Under the pieces are notes generated by a model. The model saw only the letters and a program-made list of their open reading frames with translations, had not been told where the DNA came from and searched no databases. From Mesostigma viride (lineage: Eukaryota > Streptophyta > Mesostigmatophyceae > Mesostigmatales > Mesostigmataceae): a stretch of 26,312 bases of DNA. The stretch covers positions 712,471-738,782 of the forward strand of contig RPFO01000584.1 in the NCBI GenBank assembly GCA_009746045.1. The letters run 5' to 3'. Position numbers and translations under genes: made by a program. How positions within the stretch are numbered: position 1 is the first letter of the stretch; each line of letters opens with the position of its first letter. Below are positions 1 to 9,812 of the stretch, piece after piece.

Positions 1-21
1 CGAGATCAGCCAAGCGTATAT

Positions 22-96
22 TCTGATTTGGCATGCCGCAAAGGTGAAAACCATTTGCGTTTAGTGCCGGTCCGCGGAAAACGCGATCTCGGGAGG
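22..96. repeat. Dispersed repeat, copy 1 (edge repeat)
   Basis: About 75 bp that recurs in the same orientation at 26006-26080, with a handful of substitutions. Both copies carry the blocks TTCTGATTTGGCA, GCCGCAAAGGTGAA and CCGGTCCGCGGAAAACGCG, in that order. Similarity stops abruptly after GCGATCT in both copies: here the sequence runs into GGGAGG, there into a tRNA-like stretch. It is a fragment of a longer dispersed element whose other parts are not recognisable here. Short overlapping reading frames on both strands have no recognisable domain. Confidence 0.75.
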
Positions 97-480
97 CTCG
101 GGTTAGTGGGATATTGGACGATTGGATGGCCGGGAGGCCCCGGGCTGGGCTTATTATGTGACTCCGTGACTTGGCTGATTTGGCACATGGGCGGGTGGAC
201 GCGTGGGAGGCACTAGGAGGAACAGGGTCTGGGTACCTGGGTGGGTTGGGGCATAGACGGGGCCTACATGGATCGACCTCGCTTGATGACTCAGTTCAAT
301 GGCCCGACCGATGAGTATGTCCAGTCATTTTAAGTACAGCCATTACCGCGTTAAGTGAGGATTTCTTAGGTTACGTTCCCGCGTTAAGTAACCGATAATA
401 CACCTTGATAACCTTAACAGCTTGACGACTTATCTTGACGGCATAAAGAAATATCCCCCATTGGTTACGTACATCACGGG
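97..480. other. No recognisable feature
   Basis: I see no gene here: no long open frame, no recognisable protein motif, and no clear tandem or inverted repeat. Confidence 0.5.
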
Positions 481-489
481 GTTCGTTGA

Positions 490-765
490 ACAAATTGGAT
501 GACCTAGCTTGATGGGCACCCCCCCTTCAGGCCATGAGAACAAACATGACTTACAACTCACATTGATGGGCCACCCATCAAGGTGCCCGACCAGTACCTA
601 CAAACAACTCAACTTGGTGAGCATGGCCGCGTGTTTACTGCCGCTGTAGATCACGTCACGTAAACAGTCACGTTGCTCAACAATCTTCCTACTTGCTAAT
701 CACATGGATGACCCACCGTGATGGTCATGCTACTTGCTAATCTAACCGACGTCACAACTTAACCC
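490..765. repeat. Degenerate minisatellite around a PP2C exon echo
   Basis: Loosely repeated words of the type GATGACCCACC..TGATGG..ATGCTACTTGCTAA..CTAAC occur here. The stretch at 700-745 is clearly related to 2480-2530 in the minisatellite next to PP2C exon 2. It surrounds the exon-like fragment at 604-664, so exon end and flanking repeat look duplicated together and then decayed. Confidence 0.5.
604..664 (-). pseudogene. PP2C exon-end fragment (duplicated, decayed)
   Basis: Read on the minus strand this encodes DVIYSGSKHAAMLTKL. It lines up with DMIYSGSTCAAALIKV at the end of PP2C exon 2 (about 2615-2665). The shared YSGS core is the conserved Ser-Gly-Ser strand of the PP2C fold. DNA identity is also visible (ctgtagatca(c/t)gtc in both). 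The frame is short and not flanked by convincing splice sites; where the gene has its donor, this copy reads AAG followed by TTGAGT. It is either a relic of a tandem exon duplication or, less likely, an alternative exon. Confidence 0.55.
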
Positions 766-939
766 GTAAATGGTGTTGCTGCAGATTTTCCGCCAAAAAT
801 CGACTTATAGCCAATGCATCGGTCCCTTATCGGGGGACCAAATGCCGCGAAAACTATTGAGAATTAGGAAAATTTTAGCTGAGAAGATCGAAAGTTTATA
901 ATTTTCCTCACAGCCTGATACTAGGGTTTGCATACTTTT
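766..939. other. Interval before dispersed repeat copy 1
   Basis: Mostly AT-rich DNA. A short palindromic word, GGTCCCTTATCGGGGGACC, lies near 822-840. It resembles in position, though not in sequence, the palindrome that precedes copy 2 of the dispersed family at 11.05 kb. Confidence 0.35.
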
Positions 940-2045
940 GACAAAGTTGCAGAGGTGTTCTGGCCGGTCAAAGTACAAGGGGTCAGGGTACTTTTTCACG
1001 TACAACGTGCATTCCGGAAAACGACCTGGCCATGGCGGCTTGTGCCCACGCATGGCATTTACGTTTGCGTTCGAATTTTCTGGCCAAACCCAGGAAATTG
1101 ATTCTATACGTCCTAAAGATCATACAGGCCAATTTTCGGTTCGCAGGAATGCCATTTGATAGGTGTCGGCAGCATTCTTGCTGGAAAAAACTGTGATCAG
1201 GCCGGACGATAGAAACGTTGACAGCACTACCTTCCCGGCATATTTTCAGGGCTATATCGGTTTCTTTGTACTTTTTATGATGAATATTAGTCGTAAACGT
1301 GCAAAGGTGACCGGAAATCACCGAATGTAGCGACTATGCTGCACAACTTTGGTGTGCCAGAATGCGCCATTATGCGGCCACCGCCTGGGCCAAGGTAACG
1401 CCAGACATGCCTAGTAAAGCTGAGGCATCGTTCTCTTATCGATGTTTGACGTTTGTATATACGTTCTAGCTCGTGTAGCACATTCATTTTCATTATTCAT
1501 GCTCTTTCTTGACCATGGCCTGGCCCCTTCCTAAAACACCCTTCTTAGATGCTTCCCTCAGCCAGTTGACCTGCCATAGTGTGATGGTGCTGATTTTTAG
1601 AGGCTGTGTGGGTTTGAATACCTCCATATATGTTTGTTATACATTTCCCACACGCATATTGCATGAGTGTGAGGCAGTTGGCTGGTCGCTGCATCATCAA
1701 GCATGTAATTGGTGAGTGAAAGCTTCCCATTGTCAGCATGTGCCACCAGGTGTGCTGGCCATCACTTGGCAAGCAATAACAGCTTTGGCCTAGTTTATCC
1801 TTGCTAGGGAAAGCTGAAATAGGCTTAACATCACTAGCTTTTTGGTGGTTGCCTCCTAGAATGCGTGCCTTGTGAAAGGGTATCTGTACCGCGTTACCTA
1901 GGTGCATGGACAAGGTGGCACCTGCACATAGGTGCCATATAAGGGCAGTGTGATGATCCAGTTATGTTTTCCCATCATCGTGGAAGGGAAATGTGTTGTA
2001 TGCCATGGTTGGTGGCCATATTAGTAAGTAGTATGCCCACCCCTA
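940..2045 (+). repeat. CCATGGCG-family dispersed repeat, copy 1
   Basis: Collinear with 11215-12330 at moderate identity over about 1.1 kb. Shared landmarks, in order, are: GGTCAAAGTACA, a GGGTACTTTTTC block, CCATGGCGGCTTG (ATG at 1032-1034), GGTGTCGGCA, GAAAAAACTG, CACCGCCTGGGCCAAGGTAACG, ATGCTCTTTCTTGACC, and a block around GTTTGAA(C/T)ACC. Frames opening at the shared ATG break quickly and differ between copies, so I do not call a protein. CTGGGCCAAG followed by GTAACG resembles a splice donor and is conserved between the copies. No terminal repeat or target duplication could be fixed for this copy. Confidence 0.7.
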
Positions 2046-2465
2046 CCCCCTTGGTTGCTTTTTACCAACGGTACCCCTATGGGCTGTACTGGGTGTAACT
2101 GCTGGTATACCCAACCAAATGATGACCCCAATGGCTCAAACTGTTCAGCAACTAATTGTTTATCATCCTTGAAGTGATAGGTGTCTAAGTCTTATTACAT
2201 AATTCAAAATTCACAATCTACCAAGAATTAAAACGCGCGTCTTGACCCCCCTGACTTTGACGGTAGTCTTCTATGGCCTACCCTGCAGATATGTGAGGTT
2301 GTGATATGTCACGCCACAGGGCAACTCATGGACATGCTTGGCCCACACGGATAGCCATTGGATATGGGTAGGTTGGATGCCATCTGGTTTGCAAAATTGT
2401 GAAGTTACAGCCGATTTATCGGCAGGATCTTGGCCCATTGAGGGGTTGATATTCAGGTTACTGAA
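2046..2465. other. Presumed intronic or intergenic DNA
   Basis: No supportable exon. I looked on the minus strand for the next PP2C block (a VGDSRA-like motif) and did not find it. If the phosphatase gene is intact, this lies inside its second intron. Confidence 0.4.
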
Positions 2466-2477
2466 CTAACCGCTGAA

Positions 2478-2623
2478 TGAACAGATGACCCACCATGCTG
2501 GGCATGCTACTTGCTGAACTAACAGATGACATATCTTGATGGCCATGATACTTGCTGGAACTAAGTGATCACATACCTTGACGGTAATGCCACTCCATGA
2601 ACTAACCAATGACATACCTTGAT
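2478..2623. repeat. 41-42-bp minisatellite duplicating a splice donor
   Basis: Three to four diverged units, periods 41 and 42 bp. Read on the minus strand, each unit carries a CAAG/GTATGT-type donor. The donor used by exon 2 is at 2617/2618; copies follow at 2576/2577 (intact GTATGT) and 2534/2535 (decayed to ATATGT). Units also share TTAGTTC and a CATG..CAAG core. The array starts exactly at the exon edge, so the donor itself is part of the repeat unit. Confidence 0.75.
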
Positions 2624-3752
2624 GAGAGCAGCCGCACACGTGCTGCCACTGTAGATCATGTCCAGCTTGCGGCTGTCCTTGACCGCCGTGTCGATCGAGA
2701 CGAAGTCCTCGCATATCTGCTGCCGCCACGCCTTACTGCCCCACTCGTTGCGCGGCTGCTCGTCACCGCCCGCCTTGCCCTTCTCCCCCTCATCCCTATT
2801 GGCCTTCCTCTCCCCGGCCTCCCCGGCCCCTTGGCCATCCTTGCCCTCAAGGTCCGCGGACGGCTTTCCGCTCATTTCGCTGAAGGGCGACGATGTCTTC
2901 GTCTCCAGGGTAGCCTCGGTCTTGCCGCCGGCGTCCCCATCCTTCTTGGGCATCACATCGTCTGCCAGGGCAGGAATGGGCGGCCCCTCGCCCGCCTTAG
3001 TGGAGGAGCCCGATTCGCCAAGAATGGCCCGCTTCATCACCCAGGGCAGCATGTCGCGCATCGTCTGCGAGACAAAGTGGCCTTCCATCCCGTGGCCGTC
3101 CAGAACGGCCGCCAGCAGCGTGTTGGGCTGGTGGGTGGATGGGTTGGTGGGGGGAAAAGCAGTTGGCAAGTCAGGAGGAGATGCCGAGTCTAGGAGGAGA
3201 AGGCACAGGTGCAAGAGGCCACGCTTAAAAAAAACAACAACACCAATACCCGCAGCACTAACGCCACCACCACACACAGATGCCAGGGGCCATGCTCACC
3301 TGCCCAAACAGCTCGTCGCCGATGATATACGTGTCCTGGTTGCGCCCCTTGTCCCCCTGGAGCGTGTACGCCTGGTACACGCACCTCCCCCCCAGTGCCT
3401 CCCCTTTCTGGCCCTCGCCCGCACCGTCCGGGATGAGCGTGACCCCATGCTTCTCCTGCGCGGTCGGCGACGAGGGCACAGTGATCCCTTGCCCCTTCTT
3501 GGCTGCCTCGGCCGTGGCGCCCTGGGACATCTCCTGCAGGGCCTTGAGGTAGTACGTGGCCCCGTGCAGCGAATCGGGTGCCTCGGCAAAGCCATTCTCG
3601 TTGAGCACCTCGATGGGCTCTGGGTTCTTCCCGGCCTGGGCCTTGGAGACCGAGTCGCCGCGCAGCTCCAGGAAGATGTCGCCGCCGCGCACGGTGTTGT
3701 TCAGGTCCTCCAAGCGCGGGTACGGGCTCGGCTTGCTCGCACACTGGCCCAT
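2618..3752 (-). CDS. PP2C-family protein phosphatase, first two exons
   Basis: Metal-dependent Ser/Thr phosphatase family; only the N-terminal part of the fold is in the window. Exon 1 is 3300-3752 (151 codons), intron 1 is 3128-3299 (GTGAGC donor, pyrimidine-rich end, CCAG acceptor), and exon 2 is 2618-3127 (170 codons). Both junctions are phase 0. The start is chosen for its context (CACCATGGGC) and because the protein begins MGQCASK, a candidate N-myristoylation (Gly2) and palmitoylation (Cys4) signal. Family motifs are GDKGRNQDTYII (about residues 133-144), VLDGHG with the metal-binding Asp-Gly (about 159-164), and YSGSTCAAALI at the end of exon 2. Between the last two lies a charged, Gly/Lys/Glu-rich insert of roughly 100 residues, longer than usual for the family. 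The GDSR, DG.WD and C-terminal Asp motifs are missing. No further exon is visible down to base 1, so the gene either continues beyond a long intron or is truncated. Confidence 0.85.
3128..3299 (-). other. PP2C intron 1
   Basis: 172 bp, GT..AG on the minus strand. It joins ..GDELFGQ to PNTLLAAVLDGHG, which restores the expected PP2C order. The acceptor is preceded by a C/A-rich tract; an eight-T run lies mid-intron. Reading through without splicing hits a stop 13 codons after exon 1. Confidence 0.75.
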
Positions 3753-4090
3753 GGTGTTGGTGCGAGAGGGTTGGGCGGGCTATCGGCCGAGGATCCAAGT
3801 ACTTGCGTGTTGGAAGAGAAGTGCGTATTGGTAGGTATCGCGGACCGCGCACTGGCGGGCTCAGGTTGAAGGGCCCAAAGGTGGCTGTCCAAGAGGGCTG
3901 GGTGGCCCGCAGGGGATGCTGCAGTGGGGTGTTGGGGAGAGGGGTGGGTGGACGGGCAACGGGGGAAGGACAGGAACGCCGACAGACAGTTAGACTGTAT
4001 AAGTGGATTAGAAGACTGTGGCTGATCTTGAGTAACTCCGCTCCAGGGCGTGAGGAATACGGCTCAGATTGTTTGCTTTCACCAAATGCC
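3753..4090 (-). promoter_or_regulatory. Presumed 5' flank of the PP2C gene
   Basis: This lies upstream of the phosphatase start on its own strand. No convincing TATA box or named element is visible. The role is inferred from position only. Confidence 0.3.
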
Positions 4091-4094
4091 GCCT

Positions 4095-4334
4095 TTCTCT
4101 CTATGCTCGTGTGTCAGTGGAAATGTAGGCCTGCCAAGCGGGCTATGAGCCCTGTTCATTCTATGCTGGCGTGTGAGTGGAGATGCAGGCGTGCCAAGCG
4201 GGCTATCAGCCCTGTTTTCTCTATGGGGGCGTGTAAGTGGAGATGCAGGCTTGCCAAGCGGGCTATGAGCCCTGTTTTCTCTATGCTGGCGTGTCAGTGG
4301 AGATGCAGGCGTGCCAAGCAACCTATGAGCCTAC
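4095..4334. repeat. 60-bp tandem repeat, four copies
   Basis: Units start at 4101, 4161, 4221 and 4281, the last one cut short near 4334. Each carries CTATG..GG(C/T)GTGT.AGTGGA.ATG.AGGC.TGCCAAGC followed by GGCTAT.AGCCCTGTT; the last copy diverges at its end. The period is divisible by three, so frames stay open through the array on both strands (20-residue repeats). I treat those frames as a by-product of the period. The array lies about 350 bp upstream of the PP2C start codon and could affect its transcription. Confidence 0.9.
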
Positions 4335-6720
4335 AGATCTTTCATGCGGAAGATGTATCATGACCGTGGGACAGGGAGAGGGAGGGTGGGGGGGAAGGGG
4401 TGGGGGACTGGGGAAGGTGCATGTGTGTAAGCTTGATTGCGCACCCGAAGGTGCGTAGGTACATTGTTAAGTGTGTAGGTGTGCAGCTCCTTATCGAAAA
4501 GTGTAGACAACTTGGGTCCAACGAGAAATTGAGCTCAATCTGGCTGGATGGGGCAACCAGTGTCGCGCTGACGGCTTTTTTCCCATCGTCACGCAAACAA
4601 CTTGCCATGGTGATGGGATGATGCCTCAGCAGCTCTTACGTGTTCGGTGACCACAAAACCACCTCAAGCTCGGCCACAAGCACAAGCTCAGTTGGGACAC
4701 ATTGACCACAAAACGATGCAACCAAACCCACGACACGGGCACCCCCTGGCTGCCTTCCAAGACATAAGCGTGCTGTCTCTTCCCCTACCTTGCCCCAGAA
4801 CTTGCCGAGATGGCAAATACGGGCTGTGGTGACAGTACCCTCCCAGCGCTCAAAATATCTGAATGACGTAAGAAGTTTGGGGGACGTAAGGAGTGCGGGG
4901 GTTCCCTGGGTTGAAACGGAGCGAAGACAGGTGAATAAATAGCTTTTGTCATCTACCCCATGGTAGGGTAATTCAGCCACCGACATGCCGCCGGCACATG
5001 TACTAGCGGAGACCTCAACCAAACCAGCCTAGACCAACCAGCGACCAACCGAAAGCTGCCATTGATGTGACTAGGTTGAAATCTTGGTTTGCCAAACCAT
5101 GAGCATGTGCCAGCCAATCGTGCATCCGGCCCAAAATTGCACCCTGCCCAGACACTTGTTTGAAAGGCAGATAAACAACATGAGAAAACCAAGGCTGGAT
5201 GAATGGAATGCCAACACCTGGTACATAGCGCTTAGATAGTACTGGTATAAGTAGTTCCTTTTTGCTATTCGCTTGTCTGATACAAACACCATAATAGACC
5301 ACAAGCCCAACGATAGACACTTACATTTGTGTAATGACTTTAGCTAGCAGATAGGCATCTAAGCAGATAAACATCGACATGAGAGGCATTGCTGGTGCGA
5401 AACTAGCCTACAATAAGCCAAATGCTAATGACACACGATGGTTCAGCAGAAAAGGCGAAATGTGCCACTCCCCCGAAAAAACAATGTTGCGCTGCTAACT
5501 ACGCAAATAGCCACATAATCTGATTTCTACTCTGCAACCACCAAACACACAAAAAAAGAATGGCTAAGTTTCCACACAACATAGTTTGCGAGACGATACG
5601 TCTACCTCCGTAAATAATTACCGGAGTTACTTGATGCATTTTGCATTGCGGCAGCATGCCCAGTATGATAAGCGTGTTTCAGCATAGCCCGAACGCCACG
5701 CTACCAACCAGGAACGAGCGCATCGCAATGCTACCATATATCGATGCTATAATAACTACAGCTAACAGTTCTGGCTTCCGGGTGGGCGTGCGCTCCTGAC
5801 AACTACACACCGTACCCGTGAAAAGCGAGCGCAGGCCCTGGAAAATCTCGATTACTTCCAGAAATGGGGCACCGGTATGCAATTCCACATCTATATTGCT
5901 ACCACTGTCGTCTTTACCACCACATTATGCCACTTCAGCATGGGAAAAACAACGTGCTGGCGCAGCCAAAGTAATAACTCGGCCGGCTGAATCGTAGCCC
6001 CTACAAGCCGGAATCATGATACAGGAATTGAGCGAGTAAACCATATTCCCTTGTCAGTATTAGGCTGGCAACGCTCGAACGGGCATAGCCTATGGGCAGA
6101 ATTCGTGGCCGCCTGTGGGAAACTAGGGGCGCGCAAGCTTGGTGTGCGCTAAAAGACAGCTGGGCGGTGTAGCAGCCGGAAAAGTTGCTGCAATCCGCCT
6201 GGCTGCAGACAAGGGGAAACCAGGGCCCAGCTCGCAGACGCCCCCGCGAACCGAAAGGTCACGCGCTGTTCATTAATCACTGATGGAGATGGATCCCCCA
6301 GCCAGAAGCCGCTAGTGCCGTAATATCCGGGAGCGTTACCACCTGCCGTACCCAAGTGCTTGCTGAACCGTTGCGAATCACCTACGGAATCAGGGGGCAT
6401 AGTTTCTTACGCTGCTGGGACCAGGTTTGGCCGGAGAAGATGCATGGTGTCCGTACGGTAGAATCTGGGAACGGAACATCGAAGGGCCACGCAAACGGTC
6501 ATTCCAGATTCACGTGACGTGGGCACAGCCAGCAGGCGAGAAGGCCAAGGCAACAAATCGCGTCATGTACAGTGTCAGTCAACATATACAAGCGGGGATG
6601 CGAAAAGAAGGCGCAAAGCCGACCGTAACTCTAGTATCGTCGAGTTTTGATCCGTCTAAAGACAGATGCATGGCAACTCGATGCAAGTCCGTCAACTGAA
6701 GCTTAAGGCCGGGGGCCCGC
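4335..6720. other. Long interval without a supportable gene
   Basis: Frames of 60-130 codons occur on both strands (for example 4636-5022, 5015-5320, 5679-5888 and 6149-6400 on minus, 6427-6699 on plus). None shows a recognised domain, typical codon use or splice context. A small hairpin (GCGCACCCGAAGGTGCG) lies at about 4439-4455. A small exon could be hidden here, but I cannot point to one. Confidence 0.4.
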
Positions 6721-6789
6721 TAAACGTCAAAGAAAAAAGGAAAAAGTCGGGAGACAAATAACGATACGCCGTCTGGGCCCGGCCTGCAG

Positions 6790-7200
6790 CACCGCAGTCC
6801 GGCGCCCTCCCCACCGGCACCCGGAGGCCTCTCCGCCTCAGTAAGACGCCCCGCCCCGAGGTCGCAACCCCATCTGCGGGATCCCCCGCCCCCCGCGCCC
6901 CCCCCCCCACCCGGAGGTCGCCCCCCCCCCCTCCCCTCAGCGAGGGCCGGCCATGATGATGCGCTGGCGGCCGGATCCGTCCCCCGCACCCCACGCCCCC
7001 CCACCCACCCGGGGGCCGGGTACGCCCTGCCCCCACCTCGCCCAGGGCCATCTCTGAAAAAGGGCAAATCGAAGAGGGAGTCGTCGACCCAGAGGGATGA
7101 GAAGAGCCAAGGGAGACGCCAAGTCGACCCCGGCAGAGGGAGACGGAGGTTTCGGCACAGGTGTGACTCAGTAGTGAGATGTTTGGTACTATGCACACCA
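6790..7200. repeat. GC-rich module P1
   Basis: Strongly strand-biased and C-rich on the plus strand, with C runs of about ten (near 6898-6930). Related to P2 (8385-8965). Both share CTC(T/G)CCGCCTCAGT, GGGATCCCCCGCCCCCCGCG, GCGAGGGCCGGCCATG.TGAT, CTCTGAAAAAGGGCAA, ATCGAAGAGGGAGTCG, AAGAGCCAAGGG, CACAGGTGTGA and GAGATGTTTGGTA. Frames across it are low-complexity Pro/Gly/Arg strings present in all phases, so I do not call genes. Confidence 0.75.
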
Positions 7201-7224
7201 TGAAATGCCCCGCCCGCCCGCCGG

Positions 7225-7560
7225 CTCATAGTCGTACGGGCCGGGCGTGCGTCAGGTGGCAAGCCGGTGCGTCGGTCGGTGGAAGCAGCAACTCTTGGAA
7301 CACAATGTTCTGCGTGCACACGCCGTCGTCCAGCAAGAGGTCGGCCGTCGCGGCAGCCCAGGCCGGACTCGGTTGACGGCTACGCCGAGCTCGGTTGCCC
7401 GTGGTCAAATAGCTGTCTGCGATGACAATCCAGCTCGGTGTTCATGATCGTGATTGGACGCCTAACCGTGCATCGTCACCGACGGCACCGACGGGGTTGG
7501 ATCAGTGATCAAGATCGTCCCCGGCCGGCCGCTCGGCCGCGACCAGCCGATTCGCGCAAG
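7225..7560. repeat. GC-rich module Q1
   Basis: Pairs with Q2 (7835-8225), about 0.6 kb apart in the same orientation. Shared words in order: TCATAGTCGT, GTGCGTCGGT..GGAAGCAGCA, ACACAATGTTCTGCGTGC, GACGGCTACGCCGAG.TCGG, TTGCCCGTGGTCAAA, TGATTGGACGCC, GTGCATCGTCA and CAAGATCGTCCCCGGCCG. No conserved open frame runs through both copies. Confidence 0.75.
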
Positions 7561-7834
7561 CGGAAGGCTCAATGACTGCCTGGTATCGTCGGGGAGCGAA
7601 AGTACGCCGAGGTCGCGCCGCTCTTCGATGACCTGGTGTCGCGCCAATGCCGTCCGCGTTGGTCCCTTAGGCGTCGATCGGGTGGCGCTCCGTCCGCCAT
7701 GCACCCGAGAGCTGTTGATCTACTAGCCGCGGGCTCCCTGCACCCCTGCGTTGACCGACGTACCCGTAAGGGGATGCGCGATGCAGGCTCATCCGCAGCG
7801 GCCGTCAACGACGACGGCCCGTCCGCCAGCTCAT
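7561..7834. other. Spacer between Q1 and Q2
   Basis: GC-rich and rich in CG dinucleotides, without clear similarity to P. It may hold the remains of an intervening module. Frames exist in several phases but none is convincing. Confidence 0.35.
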
Positions 7835-8225
7835 AGTCGTCGACGTGCGTGCGTCATGTCATGGCAAGGTGCGTCGGTGGAAGCAGCAGCTCTTGAAACA
7901 CAATGTTCTGCGTGCGTACGTTGTCGTCGGGCTCGATCTGAGACGGGTCCATGCACCAGCAGCAACAGGCCGTCGCGGCCGCCCAGATCGACTCGGCTGA
8001 CGGCTACGCCGAGTTCGGTTGCCCGTGGTCAAACAGCCGTAGTATGCGACGATCAGAGTATGCGACGACGACCCGGCTCAGTGATGATCGCGATTGGACG
8101 CCCGGCCGTGCATCGTCATCAGTCATGTCGCCGTAATGGCATCAGCGTCGGTTGTTGGATCAATCAAGATCGTCCCCGGCCGCGCGGCCACGACGAGCCG
8201 ATTAATGGCCCAGGCGGAAGCGAAG
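7835..8225. repeat. GC-rich module Q2
   Basis: Diverged direct copy of Q1. It has internal insertions, including a short CAGCAGCAACAG stretch near 7957 that the first copy lacks. Confidence 0.75.
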
Positions 8226-8384
8226 GGGATGTGATCGTCGGTCGATAGGTAGCGTGGTCGGTTCCCCTCGTATGCCATCGGCGTTCACGTGCTTGACGAT
8301 GATAAGATGACTGACGTCATGATGAGCGCCGATTACTACGACCCGCCGAAGTCACGCCGAAGCTAAGGGGGGGGGGATGCTTTG

Positions 8385-8965
8385 CCATGCGAAGGCCTCG
8401 CCGCCTCAGTGAGATGTCATCTGCCGGATCTGCCGCCCCCCGCGCCCCGCGCGCCCCACCCACCCCGCCCTGAGGTCGCCCCTCCCCCAACTCCCCCCCT
8501 CGGCTCAGCGAAACGCCATCTGTGGGATCCCCCGCCCCCCGCGCCCCCCACCCATGCACCCGGAGGTCGCCGCCCCTCCACCCCCCCCTCACTGATACGC
8601 CATCTGCGCGGGATCCCCCCCCCTCCCTCATCACCGAGGGCCGGCCATGCTGATTGCCGGCGCTGCCGGATCCCCCGGACCCCACGCCCCCCCACCCACT
8701 CGGGCGGCGGGGCGGGGTACGCCTGGCCCCCACCTAGCTCGCCCAAGGCAATCTCTGAAAAAGGGCAACTTGTATCCGCTCAATGAACTGAATGACAAAT
8801 CGAAGAGGGAGTCGACCCACCACAGGAAGAAGAGCCAAGGGGCCAAGAGTCGGTTCACTGTACGGCATACTGTATGAAGAGCAAGTCGACCGGCGAGAGG
8901 CCAAATTGATGATGGCTAATTAAGAGGTTTCACAGGTGTGAGATGTTTGGTATGCGCACCGTGCC
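8385..8965. repeat. GC-rich module P2
   Basis: Diverged direct copy of P1, longer because the CTCAG..GATACGCCATCTG..GGGATCCCCC subunit is repeated internally (about 8500-8625). C runs on plus mean G runs on minus, so G-quadruplex formation is possible on that strand. The right end (CACAGGTGTGAGATGTTTGGTA..GCGCACC) matches the right end of P1, which suggests a real module boundary near 8965. Confidence 0.75.
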
Positions 8966-9030
8966 CGCAATTGAATGCGGTCAGGACTGTCAGTTGAGAA
9001 TGACTTTGGAATGGTTTGGTTGCACTGGCT

Positions 9031-9066
9031 GCGGCTCCTTGGCCGCTCGGTTTATCAAGGAGCCGC
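9031..9066. other. Perfect 10-bp inverted repeat (hairpin)
   Basis: GCGGCTCCTT (9031-9040) and AAGGAGCCGC (9057-9066) pair perfectly around a 16-nt loop. It lies about 150 bp before the LINE coding relic. GCGGCTCCTT also occurs in the 3' region of that LINE (10477-10486), so one arm may come from it. Confidence 0.6.
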
Positions 9067-9221
9067 TGTTTATTATTGCTTTAATTTATACATTTACAGC
9101 GTCAACCTTCTAGAGATGCCTAGAAACCTTATCCTGCAATGTCGTTACAAGTATGGCAATGCAGTATGCGTTGTGCACATGGAACCTTAATCTAGACACC
9201 AGACGCTAAATCTGCCATGGT

Positions 9222-9784
9222 TACATCGTTTGTATCCTGTCACGTATGGCGCCGAGGCGTGGACAATCACACCCACACTGGCATCTAGGCTAGACGGCAC
9301 AGTTTACAGGATGCTCCGACAGGTCCTCAACGTAGGGTTTTCCAAGCGCCCGTCATCAGAGTCTTTGTATCAGGGCATGCCCCGTATTTCGGACGAGATT
9401 AGACAGCGTAGGATAGCATTTGTAGGACACCTTGCTCGCACCAGCCAGGTCGACACCGCCCTTGGTCTGGCCGGCCCCCAGCGGCTTGGCCAGCCAGGAC
9501 GGCACATTCTGACCTGGCCTGGCCCCAAGGACATTCCCAAAAAGGTAGGGAAACATGTCACGAACTACGTACAGATGTTGCTGGATGACCTACTAGTCAT
9601 CCCACCCCAGTTTAAATACCGCATCCACTCTCTCTCCCTTCTTTGGACTGCCATGCAGAACAAGACGCGGTGGAAGAGGATTGTCAAGGCTCACACGCCC
9701 GACCCTCACCTGTGGGCAAATCACCTCCCCCCAAGCGGAGGAGGCGTTTTGATGAGTAGGGTAGTTTGGATTTTTCTAGACTAG
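9222..9784 (+). pseudogene. LINE ORF2 C-terminal relic
   Basis: The frame reads LYPVTYGAEAWTITPTLA then RMLRQVLNV, and later RQRRIAFVGHLAR. This is the standard layout after the reverse transcriptase palm in many non-LTR elements: a YG.EAWT strand, an RMLR..L helix, then an (I)R.RR...GHL.R segment. Catalytic YADD and the upstream fingers are absent, so the copy is 5' truncated near 9222, as usual for LINEs. About 185 codons remain open, ending just after a FLD tail. It is followed by a 3' region and an AATTT tail, interrupted by two later insertions. Confidence 0.8.
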
Positions 9785-9812
9785 CTAGATTAGAGTTAGG
9801 TTAGTTCGATTA

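Noticed and set aside
2658-3869. 403-codon plus-strand open frame
   Set aside because: It is antisense to the PP2C exons. The minus strand carries the PP2C motifs and proper splice sites, and GC-rich codon use opens the opposite frame.
4079-4363. Repeat proteins encoded by the 60-bp array
   Set aside because: Both strands stay open because 60 is divisible by three; there is no start context or family to choose either.
6692-7319. 169- and 199-codon frames in GC-rich module P1
   Set aside because: Pro/Gly/Arg low-complexity products appear in several frames at once because of C-run composition, and are not conserved in P2.
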